A stretch of DNA of 64,000 bases, taken from Methanobacteriota archaeon. GTDB taxonomy: Archaea; Thermoplasmatota; Poseidoniia; Poseidoniales; Thalassarchaeaceae. The position numbers and the translations under genes are program-made. The stretch spans positions 1 to 64,000 of the forward strand of contig PSPW01000006.1 in NCBI GenBank assembly GCA_004195615.1. Reading direction: 5' to 3'. Below the pieces are notes generated by a model that ran no database searches, was not told where the DNA came from, and saw only the letters and a list, made by a program, of their open reading frames with translations. Of this stretch, positions 16,753 through 24,365 are shown one piece after another; the first letter of the stretch is position 1; each line of letters begins with the position of its first letter.

Positions 16753-18231
16753 GTTCCCAGAAACTAGACAAGGCCGCTCTTCTGAAAATTTATCTTCGCT
16801 AACCCCGAGTAGGATGAGGCCTGTCTTCTTCTCAAGTAACTCCGCATCAGAGTCAGTTCCATCGAAGGCAATCTCGTAAACAATCCCATCCTCTATCAAG
16901 GAGTCAAGTGAGTCATCAGCTGACAAATTCTCAATGGGGAATTTCTGAACGAGTCCTGAAACAACCAAAGCAGAACGATTACGGAGTTCTTCGGAAATCT
17001 CAGATAACATTTCCTTTACATTGGTAGGGGCCCCATCCAAATCAATCTCTACCTTACCCCCAGTTCTCAGAGTGGCTACGCATTTGCCTGCAGATAGGTC
17101 TCGTGGGCCCAGCTCAATCCTAATCGGGACCCCTTTTATCTCCCAGTCATAGTGCTTCACACCTGGCCTAACATCTCGAGAGTCGACCTTAGTCCTAAGG
17201 CCGTTGGAGTATAGGTCTTGAGCAAGTGCCTCAACTGCTGGCAAGACATTTGCATCTGAATGAGCAGCTACGGGCATGATTACGACTTGGAATGGTGCAA
17301 TTGAAGGTGGCATGATTAGGCCTTTGTCATCCCCATGCACTCCAACTACGGCCCCTAGGAGCCTCTCAGACATTCCAAACGTCGTTTGATGGCACATTTT
17401 TGTCTCCCCCATGGGGTCTTCATAAGACAGATCGAACGCATCGGCCCACTGATCCCGATAGTGATGGTATGTAGCGACCTGTAAGGTTCTTCCATTGGGC
17501 ATGACAACATCAGCTGCCTTGGTGTACCATGCCCCTGGGAAAGTGTCCCAGACAGGCCTCTTAGAGACTAATGATGGCAGACATAGCTCATGCAAGATGG
17601 TCTGGACCATTTCTGCATCCTCCTGAATCTGTAAGTCGGCACCCTCTTGATCGGCATGGACAGTATGGGCCTCAAAGAAATGGATCTCTCTGACCCTGAT
17701 GAACGAACGAGTTTGCTTTGTCTCGTACCTGAAGGTGTTTACAATTTGAAAAGTCTTCAACGGCAGATCAGCGTGACTTCTGACCCAAAGGGAGAACATC
17801 GTGTACATTGGAGTCTCAGAAGTAGGTCTCAGGAACATGGGAATTTCCAGTTTATTTTCACCGCCGTGAGTCACCCAATAGACTTCTTTCTTGAATCCCG
17901 ACTCCTCTTCGTCGAATCGTAACTCCGATGGATCAACCCCCGCTTCTCGAGCGGCCTTCAATCTGGAGACGAGGCGGTTCTCCTTGTCGAGGAGGTCTTC
18001 AGGAACAAGTAATGGGAAGCGATACTCTTGGTGACCTGTTCGAGACATCTCTGTTCTGGCCAGGTTGTCAATCAGACCCATTGCAGAAAGCCCGTATGGC
18101 TTCCAGACGTCCATTCCCTTGATAGGATACCTCTTGTCGATTAGGTCAGCTATCTCTACAATTGCTGGGTACCATGAGTTGAAATCCTCTTTAGGAGGAA
18201 TCCCCCTCTTGGCCTTAGAATGATTCGCCAC
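16714..18231 (-). CDS. proS: Prolyl-tRNA synthetase, archaeal/eukaryotic type
   Basis: Charges tRNA-Pro. 505 residues, GTG start. Class II motifs are visible: the motif 2 area RPTSETPMYTMFSLWVRS plus FRYETKQTRSFIRVREIHFFEAHTVHA, and the motif 3 region QTTFGMSERLLGAVVGVHGDDKGLIMPPSIAP. An anticodon-binding domain and a C-terminal extension ending in the conserved Tyr (IARMY) mark the ProRS3 class, which lacks the bacterial editing insertion. Cysteines of the usual C-terminal zinc site are scarce, so zinc binding may be lost. A 51 bp gap separates its start from the stop of the CoaBC gene. Confidence 0.96.
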   Translation of the reverse strand: MANHSKAKRGIPPKEDFNSWYPAIVEIADLIDKRYPIKGMDVWKPYGLSAMGLIDNLARTEMSRTGHQEYRFPLLVPEDLLDKENRLVSRLKAAREAGVDPSELRFDEEESGFKKEVYWVTHGGENKLEIPMFLRPTSETPMYTMFSLWVRSHADLPLKTFQIVNTFRYETKQTRSFIRVREIHFFEAHTVHADQEGADLQIQEDAEMVQTILHELCLPSLVSKRPVWDTFPGAWYTKAADVVMPNGRTLQVATYHHYRDQWADAFDLSYEDPMGETKMCHQTTFGMSERLLGAVVGVHGDDKGLIMPPSIAPFQVVIMPVAAHSDANVLPAVEALAQDLYSNGLRTKVDSRDVRPGVKHYDWEIKGVPIRIELGPRDLSAGKCVATLRTGGKVEIDLDGAPTNVKEMLSEISEELRNRSALVVSGLVQKFPIENLSADDSLDSLIEDGIVYEIAFDGTDSDAELLEKKTGLILLGVSEDKFSEERPCLVSGNLTLKRSYIARMY

Positions 18232-18282
18232 GTGAGTTTCCTCTCTGGAGTAGTGCTTGAATGATTCGTTTTGTTCGGAGAT

Positions 18283-19476
18283 TCAGCCCGAGACGATTAG
18301 GTCCTCAATTGCCTCGCACAGCCCCCTCAAATCTGCGATTCTTTTCACAACACCATTGGAAAATATCATCCTACACCTTGTTGGAGAGTTTCCTCGGACC
18401 TCATCCAATAAATTGGCAACTACTGCTTCAAGATTATTGGAAGAAATTAGATCCATTGATTTCTTAAAAATAGCGTCTTCATCGGCATCGACCTCCAATT
18501 TGAAACCGATTCTCTTCGAGTCTGCAACATGCTCCTTTAGCTCCTGCAGATGTTTCTTTGTGGATGTGAGTTCGATGTTCCAATTTTCCAATTTACTTGG
18601 CCTTTTCCCATTGATGTAATCTGGTACATAATCCAGTATGGCCGCGGCGTGGATCCAGTATTCTGGTTCCGTAGTTGAATTAGCTAGTTTAATTGACTCG
18701 AGCAGCATTCCTTCGGGAGTTTCATCGAAACGTACGTCTGGCAAGGAAAACGATGGTTCTCGAGTCGTGCGACCGACTATGCACACAACATCATGCCCCA
18801 TTCGATGCAAATGTTCAGCGATTGCCCAACCAGTATTTCCGGTAGAAGCATTCACAATACTCCTGACCGAGTCTATTGGAGCTGAGTTCCCGCCTAGAGT
18901 AACTGCTACCCTCTTGCGGCCTTCCAACCTACTATTCGACAGATTGCAGAATTCAGCAACAATAGCGGTTACACTGGGTTGCTTTCTCCGCCCCTCTGAA
19001 GGTTTGTCAACTAAAACTGCCACACCGAGTTCGTCCAAAGAAGAAAGAAGTTCGGTTGTAACAGCGTCATCGAACAGGTCATTGTGCATCGATGGGACAA
19101 ACAATGTGGGAATGCCGCTTCCTACAGCTGCGGAAAGGGCCATCATCATTGGAGAGTCAAGTAAACCATGAGTGAATTTTGCAATTGTATTTCTTGTTGC
19201 AGGAGCGAGAATGAGGCCGTCAAAACCTCTCAATTGCGACATTTTTGGATCCCAATCGGTGACTACGTCTACACCAGAGCCCCATGATAAGGCAAGAGGT
19301 GTGATGACCTTCATCGCCGATTTACTCATCATCGGAAATACGTTTGCTCCGTGCCTTCTGAGTTCTCTTGCAAGCTTAATTGACTCTGTAGCCGCAATAC
19401 CTCCTGAGACGGCCAGAATGATATTCTTACCTACCAAACTTACCCCGTGGGATGTGACGCCGGTATCCTCGCTCAC
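18283..19476 (-). CDS. coaBC: Bifunctional phosphopantothenoylcysteine decarboxylase / phosphopantothenate-cysteine ligase
   Basis: Makes 4'-phosphopantetheine for coenzyme A. 397 residues, GTG start. The N-terminal flavoprotein (CoaC) domain starts ILAVSGGIAATESIKLARELRRHG and has the APATRNTIAKFTHGLLDS segment and the PSMHNDLF motif in place of the usual PAMN. The C-terminal CoaB domain starts after RKRVAVTLGGNSAPID and includes STGNTGWAIAEHL and AAILDYVPD (in place of the usual A-A-V-x-D). The PSMH substitution for PAMN deserves note, since Asn contacts substrate in the decarboxylase. Upstream of proS on the same strand. Confidence 0.9.
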   Translation of the reverse strand: MSEDTGVTSHGVSLVGKNIILAVSGGIAATESIKLARELRRHGANVFPMMSKSAMKVITPLALSWGSGVDVVTDWDPKMSQLRGFDGLILAPATRNTIAKFTHGLLDSPMMMALSAAVGSGIPTLFVPSMHNDLFDDAVTTELLSSLDELGVAVLVDKPSEGRRKQPSVTAIVAEFCNLSNSRLEGRKRVAVTLGGNSAPIDSVRSIVNASTGNTGWAIAEHLHRMGHDVVCIVGRTTREPSFSLPDVRFDETPEGMLLESIKLANSTTEPEYWIHAAAILDYVPDYINGKRPSKLENWNIELTSTKKHLQELKEHVADSKRIGFKLEVDADEDAIFKKSMDLISSNNLEAVVANLLDEVRGNSPTRCRMIFSNGVVKRIADLRGLCEAIEDLIVSG

Positions 19477-19520
19477 GGCCTTGCTATTGATGGGTCATTG
19501 ATGAGGGCGTCGATAGAACA

Positions 19521-20654
19521 TCACACAGCCTCGAGAGCGATAGAAATACCCATTCCACCACCAATACACATTGAAGCCATGGCCCTTTGTTTGTTATTTC
19601 GTGACATTATGCTCGCGGCTTTGCATGCGATTCTTGCTCCAGATGCACCGAGTGGGTGGCCGATTGCAAGGGCACCGCCATCTATATTCACAGTCTCTGG
19701 ATCCAAACCCAGCTCTCTGATACAGGCTAAACTCTGTGAAGAAAAGGCCTCATTCAATTCGAATACATCTATGTCCGCAATATTCCAGCCTGCTCTTTCG
19801 AGGGCTAAATTGGAAGATGAAATTGGACCAAGTCCCATTAGCTCGGGAGAGCAGCCAGTCACTGCACCGGCGACAATGGCAGCAATTGGAGTCAGAGAAT
19901 TAGATGTGGCAAACTCCTCACTACAAATCAGTGAAAATACAGCGCCGTCAGTGAGAGGTGACGAGGTGGCGGCAGTCACTGAACCGCCTTCGACAAAAGC
20001 CGGTTTCAGTCGAGACATTGAATCCAGTGAGGAGTCGGGCCTAATGCAGTCGTCATGAGAAATTTCATGACCATTGGAAGTGATTGTGACCAACTCTCTA
20101 GAGAAATTTCCCTCCGAATCTGCCTTTACGACCTTGGCATGAGAATCAAGTGCGAATTCTTCCTGTTCTGTTCGGGAGATTTCAAACAAATCTGCCACAT
20201 TCTCTGCGGTTATCCCCATGTTGATGTACGCCTGAGGGAATTCCTTTTCCAAAGTTGGATGTGTACTCCAATTGAATCCTCTTCTTTTCACCCTAGACAT
20301 CGATTCCACGCCCCCGCACAAGAAGCAATCACCCCATCCAGCGGATATCTGTGCTGATGCTGTTAGTATTGCCTGCATTGAAGAGCCACAAAGTCTGTTG
20401 ATAGTGGAACCGGGTACTTCGGGAGGCATTCCTCCCAAGAAAGTCATCAAACGGCCGATGTTGTAGCCTTGTTCGCCCTCGGGATAAGCGCAGCCAACAA
20501 TAATATCGTCGATTTCACTAGATTCAATAGGGATGTTGGCCAAAAGATCTCGGATTACCTGACCGGCGAATTCGTCTGGCCTTGTACTCGATAGTGCGCC
20601 CTTGTGTGCCTTGGTGAATGGGGATCTTCTCCAATCGACAATTACAGACCTCAC
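19521..20654 (-). CDS. Thiolase / acetyl-CoA acyltransferase, FadA-like
   Basis: Cleaves 3-ketoacyl-CoA with CoA, or condenses two acyl-CoAs. 377 residues, GTG start. All three catalytic positions are visible: nucleophilic Cys89 in NRLCGSSMQAI, His in GGALAIGHPLGASGAR, and Cys in MCIGGGMG. The NEAFSSQSLA segment and length match bacterial degradative thiolases better than the archaeal acetoacetyl-CoA thiolase that works with HMG-CoA synthase. Fatty-acid beta-oxidation is therefore the favoured role. It is divergent from kptA, and no other beta-oxidation gene is nearby. Confidence 0.9.
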   Translation of the reverse strand: MRSVIVDWRRSPFTKAHKGALSSTRPDEFAGQVIRDLLANIPIESSEIDDIIVGCAYPEGEQGYNIGRLMTFLGGMPPEVPGSTINRLCGSSMQAILTASAQISAGWGDCFLCGGVESMSRVKRRGFNWSTHPTLEKEFPQAYINMGITAENVADLFEISRTEQEEFALDSHAKVVKADSEGNFSRELVTITSNGHEISHDDCIRPDSSLDSMSRLKPAFVEGGSVTAATSSPLTDGAVFSLICSEEFATSNSLTPIAAIVAGAVTGCSPELMGLGPISSSNLALERAGWNIADIDVFELNEAFSSQSLACIRELGLDPETVNIDGGALAIGHPLGASGARIACKAASIMSRNNKQRAMASMCIGGGMGISIALEAV

Positions 20655-20750
20655 ATGCTCTCGTCAAGAGTCGGGCCCATAACGGTTCCCGGGAAGTGAA
20701 TTCATCTATCGACCGAGGGGTTCTTGAATAATCCACATCGAGGTAGATAT

Positions 20751-21440
20751 ATGATTAGGGAATGCTCTATGCACGGATACTTTTCAGACGACGATCTATG
20801 TCCTGCTTGCAACACCGAGGGTAAGTTCATCTTGAGCACCAGAGAGAGGGACGGAATGGCAAGGAAACTTGCACTTGTGCTAAGGCATGCCCCGGAGAAG
20901 TTCGACTTAGAAATGGACATAAATGGTTGGATTGACGTAAGGGACATCGTGAAGAAATTCAAAGATGGAGGAAGGAGACCCCAGGATTGGTTAAGACCGC
21001 ACCACTTGAGGGCGATATCTGAAACTGATACTAAAGGAAGGTATGAAGTTCGAGCGAACATGATGCGGGCAACTTACGGCCATACTGTAGAAATCGAGTT
21101 AGACCTGCCTACGAGTGATATCCCCGATTCGCTATATTATCCGTCAGACCCTGCAGAGGCAGAGAATCTGATTGAAGTGGGTATAAGCCCGGGTGATCGC
21201 TCACACGTACACCTTTCAGCCTCAATTAAGTATGCAGCAGAGGCTGGCAGATTTCATCACAATGACCCGGCAATTATCGAAGTAGATACCGCTAGAATGG
21301 TGGCTTCGGGGGAGACAATCTGGCATGCTGGAGTGACAGTATTCCTGACTGAGAGCGTTGCTGGAGAGTACTTGTCAATTGTCGGTTCTGACGACCCTGA
21401 ACTATCGCTACTGAGGGAATCCTGGGCAGAAGAAGAATGA
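20751..21440 (+). CDS. kptA: RNA 2'-phosphotransferase KptA/Tpt1
   Basis: Transfers a 2'-phosphate from RNA to NAD+, giving ADP-ribose 1'',2''-cyclic phosphate. 229 residues from the ATG at 20751. An N-terminal knuckle (ECSMHGYF...CPAC) of the kind seen in archaeal members precedes the KptA core. The core has LALVLRHAPEKFDLEMDINGWIDV, LRPHHLRAI, the HLSAS segment where the family has HLS, and a C-terminal IWHAGVTVFLTE. In archaea without a 2'-phosphate-generating tRNA ligase the natural substrate is unclear. Convergent with the zinc-ribbon gene, whose stop follows directly. Confidence 0.9.
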   Translation: MIRECSMHGYFSDDDLCPACNTEGKFILSTRERDGMARKLALVLRHAPEKFDLEMDINGWIDVRDIVKKFKDGGRRPQDWLRPHHLRAISETDTKGRYEVRANMMRATYGHTVEIELDLPTSDIPDSLYYPSDPAEAENLIEVGISPGDRSHVHLSASIKYAAEAGRFHHNDPAIIEVDTARMVASGETIWHAGVTVFLTESVAGEYLSIVGSDDPELSLLRESWAEEE

Positions 21441-21761
21441 TCAGAACTCGCCGCAAACGGGACAGAACTGCAAGTCGCTGATTTTTTCTGCGCCGCATGA
21501 GTGGCACTCTCCTGATTTCGTTACTGGTTTTACGTCGGAATTGCTCTGTACTCTAACGGCATCATCTCTTTCCACGAATGGTGAAGAAGAAGAATCCTCC
21601 AGACTACTCAGAATCTCCCTATAACGTACGACCTCTGAAATCGCAATCTCGATTTGTAGTAGCCTGCGATCCCTATCGGATTTGTCCTCGAGAGAAGAAG
21701 CAGTGGCTAGTTCGGACTGGAGCCAACGCTGGAATCTTTCAAGCTCTGCTGTGTCTACCAC
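21441..21761 (-). CDS. Small coiled-coil protein with C-terminal zinc ribbon
   Basis: 106 residues, GTG start. The first ~55 residues look helical and charged (LERFQRWLQSELATASSLED...). A Ser/Asp linker follows, then a zinc-ribbon CHSCGAEKISDLQFCPVCG at the C-terminus with two CxxC knuckles. Such short archaeal proteins are common and usually unassigned. Its stop is directly adjacent to the kptA stop on the other strand. Function unknown; protein or nucleic acid binding through the ribbon is a guess. Confidence 0.65.
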   Translation of the reverse strand: MVDTAELERFQRWLQSELATASSLEDKSDRDRRLLQIEIAISEVVRYREILSSLEDSSSSPFVERDDAVRVQSNSDVKPVTKSGECHSCGAEKISDLQFCPVCGEF

Positions 21762-21810
21762 AATATTTCGACTGAGTACTACGCGTTAAACTGTATGATG
21801 TGATTTGAAA

Positions 21811-22641
21811 ATGTTAGAATACGAGAATCTTGACCTCGAACAGCAAATGGCAGTTAGAGTGGCAATAAAATTAGGCGGAGGCTTGATTTCGGACAAGAGT
21901 TCGATGAAAAAATTCAACCCTGATGCAGTAGAAAGGGTGGTTGATGCCATATTTCCTATATCGGAACTGGAAGTTTCAATAATTCTAGTCCATGGTGCTG
22001 GCTCATTCGGACACCTTCTAGCCAAGAAATGGAAAATTGCAGAAGGGATGAAAACTGAGATTTCGAAAGATCAGAGAGAAGCAGTAGAAGAAATTCGTTC
22101 CGATATGAGAGAGTTGAATGAGTTGATTATTGATAAATTTACAGAAAGAGGTTTGGCATGTATTGGTCACCCGCCTTCGGAATGGGCAATTGGCACTGGT
22201 GCGCGATTCATGGGCGATATCTCAGTTTTCGAAAGAGCTCCTGGAGAGCCAATACCAGTTACCTTCGGTGATGTTGTAGAAACGGATGATGAGAGAGGGT
22301 TTGGAATACTATCTGGAGATGATTTGATGTTTCGATTATCTACTGAGTTAGATGTGACGCATAGCATTTTCCTGATTGGCGATGCTGATGGGGTTATGAG
22401 CAGCCCCCCAAGTGAAGAGGGTTCGGAATTAATTACACATTTGCGATCTGAGTTAGAAATGGAGGGAGTCCACGATACTGACATCGATGTCACTGGGGGA
22501 ATTAGGCTGAAAATCGATAGGGCTCTTGAGATTTCAAAAGAAGTTGATGAGGTATGGATTATTGATGGGAGAAAGCCAAATAGGATTCTAGAATTATTGA
22601 CCTCTGGGCAAACTAAGGGAACGAAGATATTGCGCGGTTGA
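21811..22641 (+). CDS. ipk: Isopentenyl phosphate kinase
   Basis: Phosphorylates isopentenyl phosphate to IPP, the last IPP-forming step of archaeal mevalonate routes. 276 residues from the ATG at 21811. Amino-acid-kinase-fold motifs are visible: KLGGGLISDK near the start, LVHGAGSFGHLLAKKW with the family His, GDVVETDDERGFGILSGDDL, and DVTGGIRLKI. A GTTAAAC box ~25 bp upstream could serve as the TATA element of a leaderless transcript. It precedes the IDI-prenyl synthase fusion by 35 bp, so the pair is a short isoprenoid operon. Confidence 0.92.
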   Translation: MLEYENLDLEQQMAVRVAIKLGGGLISDKSSMKKFNPDAVERVVDAIFPISELEVSIILVHGAGSFGHLLAKKWKIAEGMKTEISKDQREAVEEIRSDMRELNELIIDKFTERGLACIGHPPSEWAIGTGARFMGDISVFERAPGEPIPVTFGDVVETDDERGFGILSGDDLMFRLSTELDVTHSIFLIGDADGVMSSPPSEEGSELITHLRSELEMEGVHDTDIDVTGGIRLKIDRALEISKEVDEVWIIDGRKPNRILELLTSGQTKGTKILRG

Positions 22642-22676
22642 GGCTTCATATACACGTCTCGGCCCCACAAGGTTGA

Positions 22677-24365
22677 ATGGCCCCTGAAATCGAAGAGGTT
22701 GGGAATCACGATTCCATTCAGTCAGAGATGATGGAGGAGATGTGTCTAGTTGTGGATATCGAAGATAATGTGACGGGAGTTGAGTCAAAACTAATTTGTC
22801 ACAACAATGATGGAATTAGACATCGTGCTTTCAGTGTACTGATATTTGACTCCAAAGGACGCCTTCTGCTACAGAAAAGATCACTTGAAAAGATTACGTT
22901 TTCCGGAGTATGGGCAAATAGTTGCTGCAGCCATCCTCTAGATATGAAATCTGAAAATGATGGTTCTGAGGGAGTGAAAAAAGCTGCAAGGAGGAAACTT
23001 GACCATGAGCTTGGTATTCCAAAAGAAATCACCGAGCAATGGTCCTTCCACAATATAGGGAGAATAGAATATTCATGCAGGTGGGATCAAGATTGGATAG
23101 AGAAAGAAATTGATTACATCATGGTAGTTTGTGCTGATGCGATTGTCGATCATAATGAGAATGAGATCTCCGACGTTCTTTGGGCCGATTCATCAGAAAT
23201 CAAGAGAATGATGGAGGGAGAGGGGAAATGGGAAAATGAAGTCATTGCTCCTTGGTTTAGATTAATCTGGGAGAAATTTGTAATTCCGAACGATTGTGAT
23301 CCCAGTTCCTTGGCAAAATCGAAAAATGACGACATAATCTATTGTGGTGAAGTAGACATAGATGGCGAGTCAGTGAAGCCTGGACAGAACTTGCTAGATG
23401 CTCTCTCCAACCATCGAGATAGGGTAGAGAGAGAGATTATGATTAGTCTGGGGAAGATGGAGCAGAATAATCTCCATGGAGCGATGACTCATCTATTCAA
23501 AGGTGGCGGGAAGAGGCTTAGGGCCATTCTGCCGAGGCTTGTGGGGGAGGCAGTCGGTGACGCCAATAATGGCCATTATACGCTGGGAGCATCAATAGAA
23601 ATTATTCACAACTTTACCCTGATACATGATGACATAATTGATCAGGACCCAATTAGAAGGGGTCTTGATGCTGTTCACGTAAAGTATGATGATGCGACGG
23701 CCATTAATGCCGGAGATGCGATGCTAGCAGTAGGATTTGAGATCCTAGCAGAGTCGGAAGACATCCCAGACGAACGGCTAGGACACTTGATTAGATCAAT
23801 CGGTGAGATGGTTAGGAAGGTCGCAGAAGGGCAACAGGAGGATATTGAATTTGAGACTCGTGGTATGGTGTCTGAGGAGGATTACATAGCCATGATTGCT
23901 GGGAAGACGAGTGCGATGTTCGAAACCTGTGCCAGGACAGGGGCGATTCTAGCTGATGCAGATATTGATTCAGTCAACAACATGGCAGAATGGGGACTAA
24001 ATTTGGGATTATGCTTCCAATTGATGGATGACCTAATTGACATCACCGGAGACACGAAGACTCTTGGAAAGCCAGCAGGTTCAGACATAGTTCAGGGAAA
24101 AATGACTCTTATTGCAATCCATGCAAAACGGAGTCAGGAAGATTTGCCACATTTCACAAAGGTGTTTGGATCGGGCGAATGCAGTGATGAAAGCCTATCC
24201 AAGGCAGTAGTCGAATTAGATAGTTCGGGGTCAATAGACTACGCAAGAAAGAAGGCCATGCACCATCACTCGTTGGCACATGAATGCCTTAACAAACTAC
24301 CAAGTTCGCAGGCCGTCAATATACTTAGGGAATTGACTGACTTCCAATTGATTAGGATTAGTTAA
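22677..24365 (+). CDS. Fused type-1 isopentenyl-diphosphate isomerase / polyprenyl (GGPP-type) diphosphate synthase
   Basis: 562 residues in one uninterrupted frame. Residues ~20-210 form a Nudix-fold type-1 IPP isomerase: FSVLIFDSKGRLLLQKRS, the catalytic Cys in ANSCCSHP (Cys84), RRKLDHELGIP, and the acidic NENE (160-163). After a ~30-residue linker, residues ~235-560 form an all-alpha trans-prenyltransferase: GGGKRLRAILPRL, first Asp-rich DDIIDQD (318-324), GKTSAMFETCA, second Asp-rich DDLIDITGD (451-459). The first makes DMAPP from IPP; the second extends DMAPP with IPP to a C15-C20 chain. Archaea mostly use the flavin type-2 isomerase, so both the type and the fusion are unusual. Follows ipk. 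Confidence 0.93.
   Translation: MAPEIEEVGNHDSIQSEMMEEMCLVVDIEDNVTGVESKLICHNNDGIRHRAFSVLIFDSKGRLLLQKRSLEKITFSGVWANSCCSHPLDMKSENDGSEGVKKAARRKLDHELGIPKEITEQWSFHNIGRIEYSCRWDQDWIEKEIDYIMVVCADAIVDHNENEISDVLWADSSEIKRMMEGEGKWENEVIAPWFRLIWEKFVIPNDCDPSSLAKSKNDDIIYCGEVDIDGESVKPGQNLLDALSNHRDRVEREIMISLGKMEQNNLHGAMTHLFKGGGKRLRAILPRLVGEAVGDANNGHYTLGASIEIIHNFTLIHDDIIDQDPIRRGLDAVHVKYDDATAINAGDAMLAVGFEILAESEDIPDERLGHLIRSIGEMVRKVAEGQQEDIEFETRGMVSEEDYIAMIAGKTSAMFETCARTGAILADADIDSVNNMAEWGLNLGLCFQLMDDLIDITGDTKTLGKPAGSDIVQGKMTLIAIHAKRSQEDLPHFTKVFGSGECSDESLSKAVVELDSSGSIDYARKKAMHHHSLAHECLNKLPSSQAVNILRELTDFQLIRIS

Noticed and set aside
19447-20058. A 203-codon plus-strand frame opposite the thiolase gene
   Set aside because: Entirely antisense to a gene with all catalytic motifs; sequence shows no family resemblance.
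22167-22709. A 180-codon minus-strand frame opposite isopentenyl phosphate kinase
   Set aside because: Antisense to a gene with complete kinase motifs; extends across the ipk-IDI gap without any promoter-like signal.
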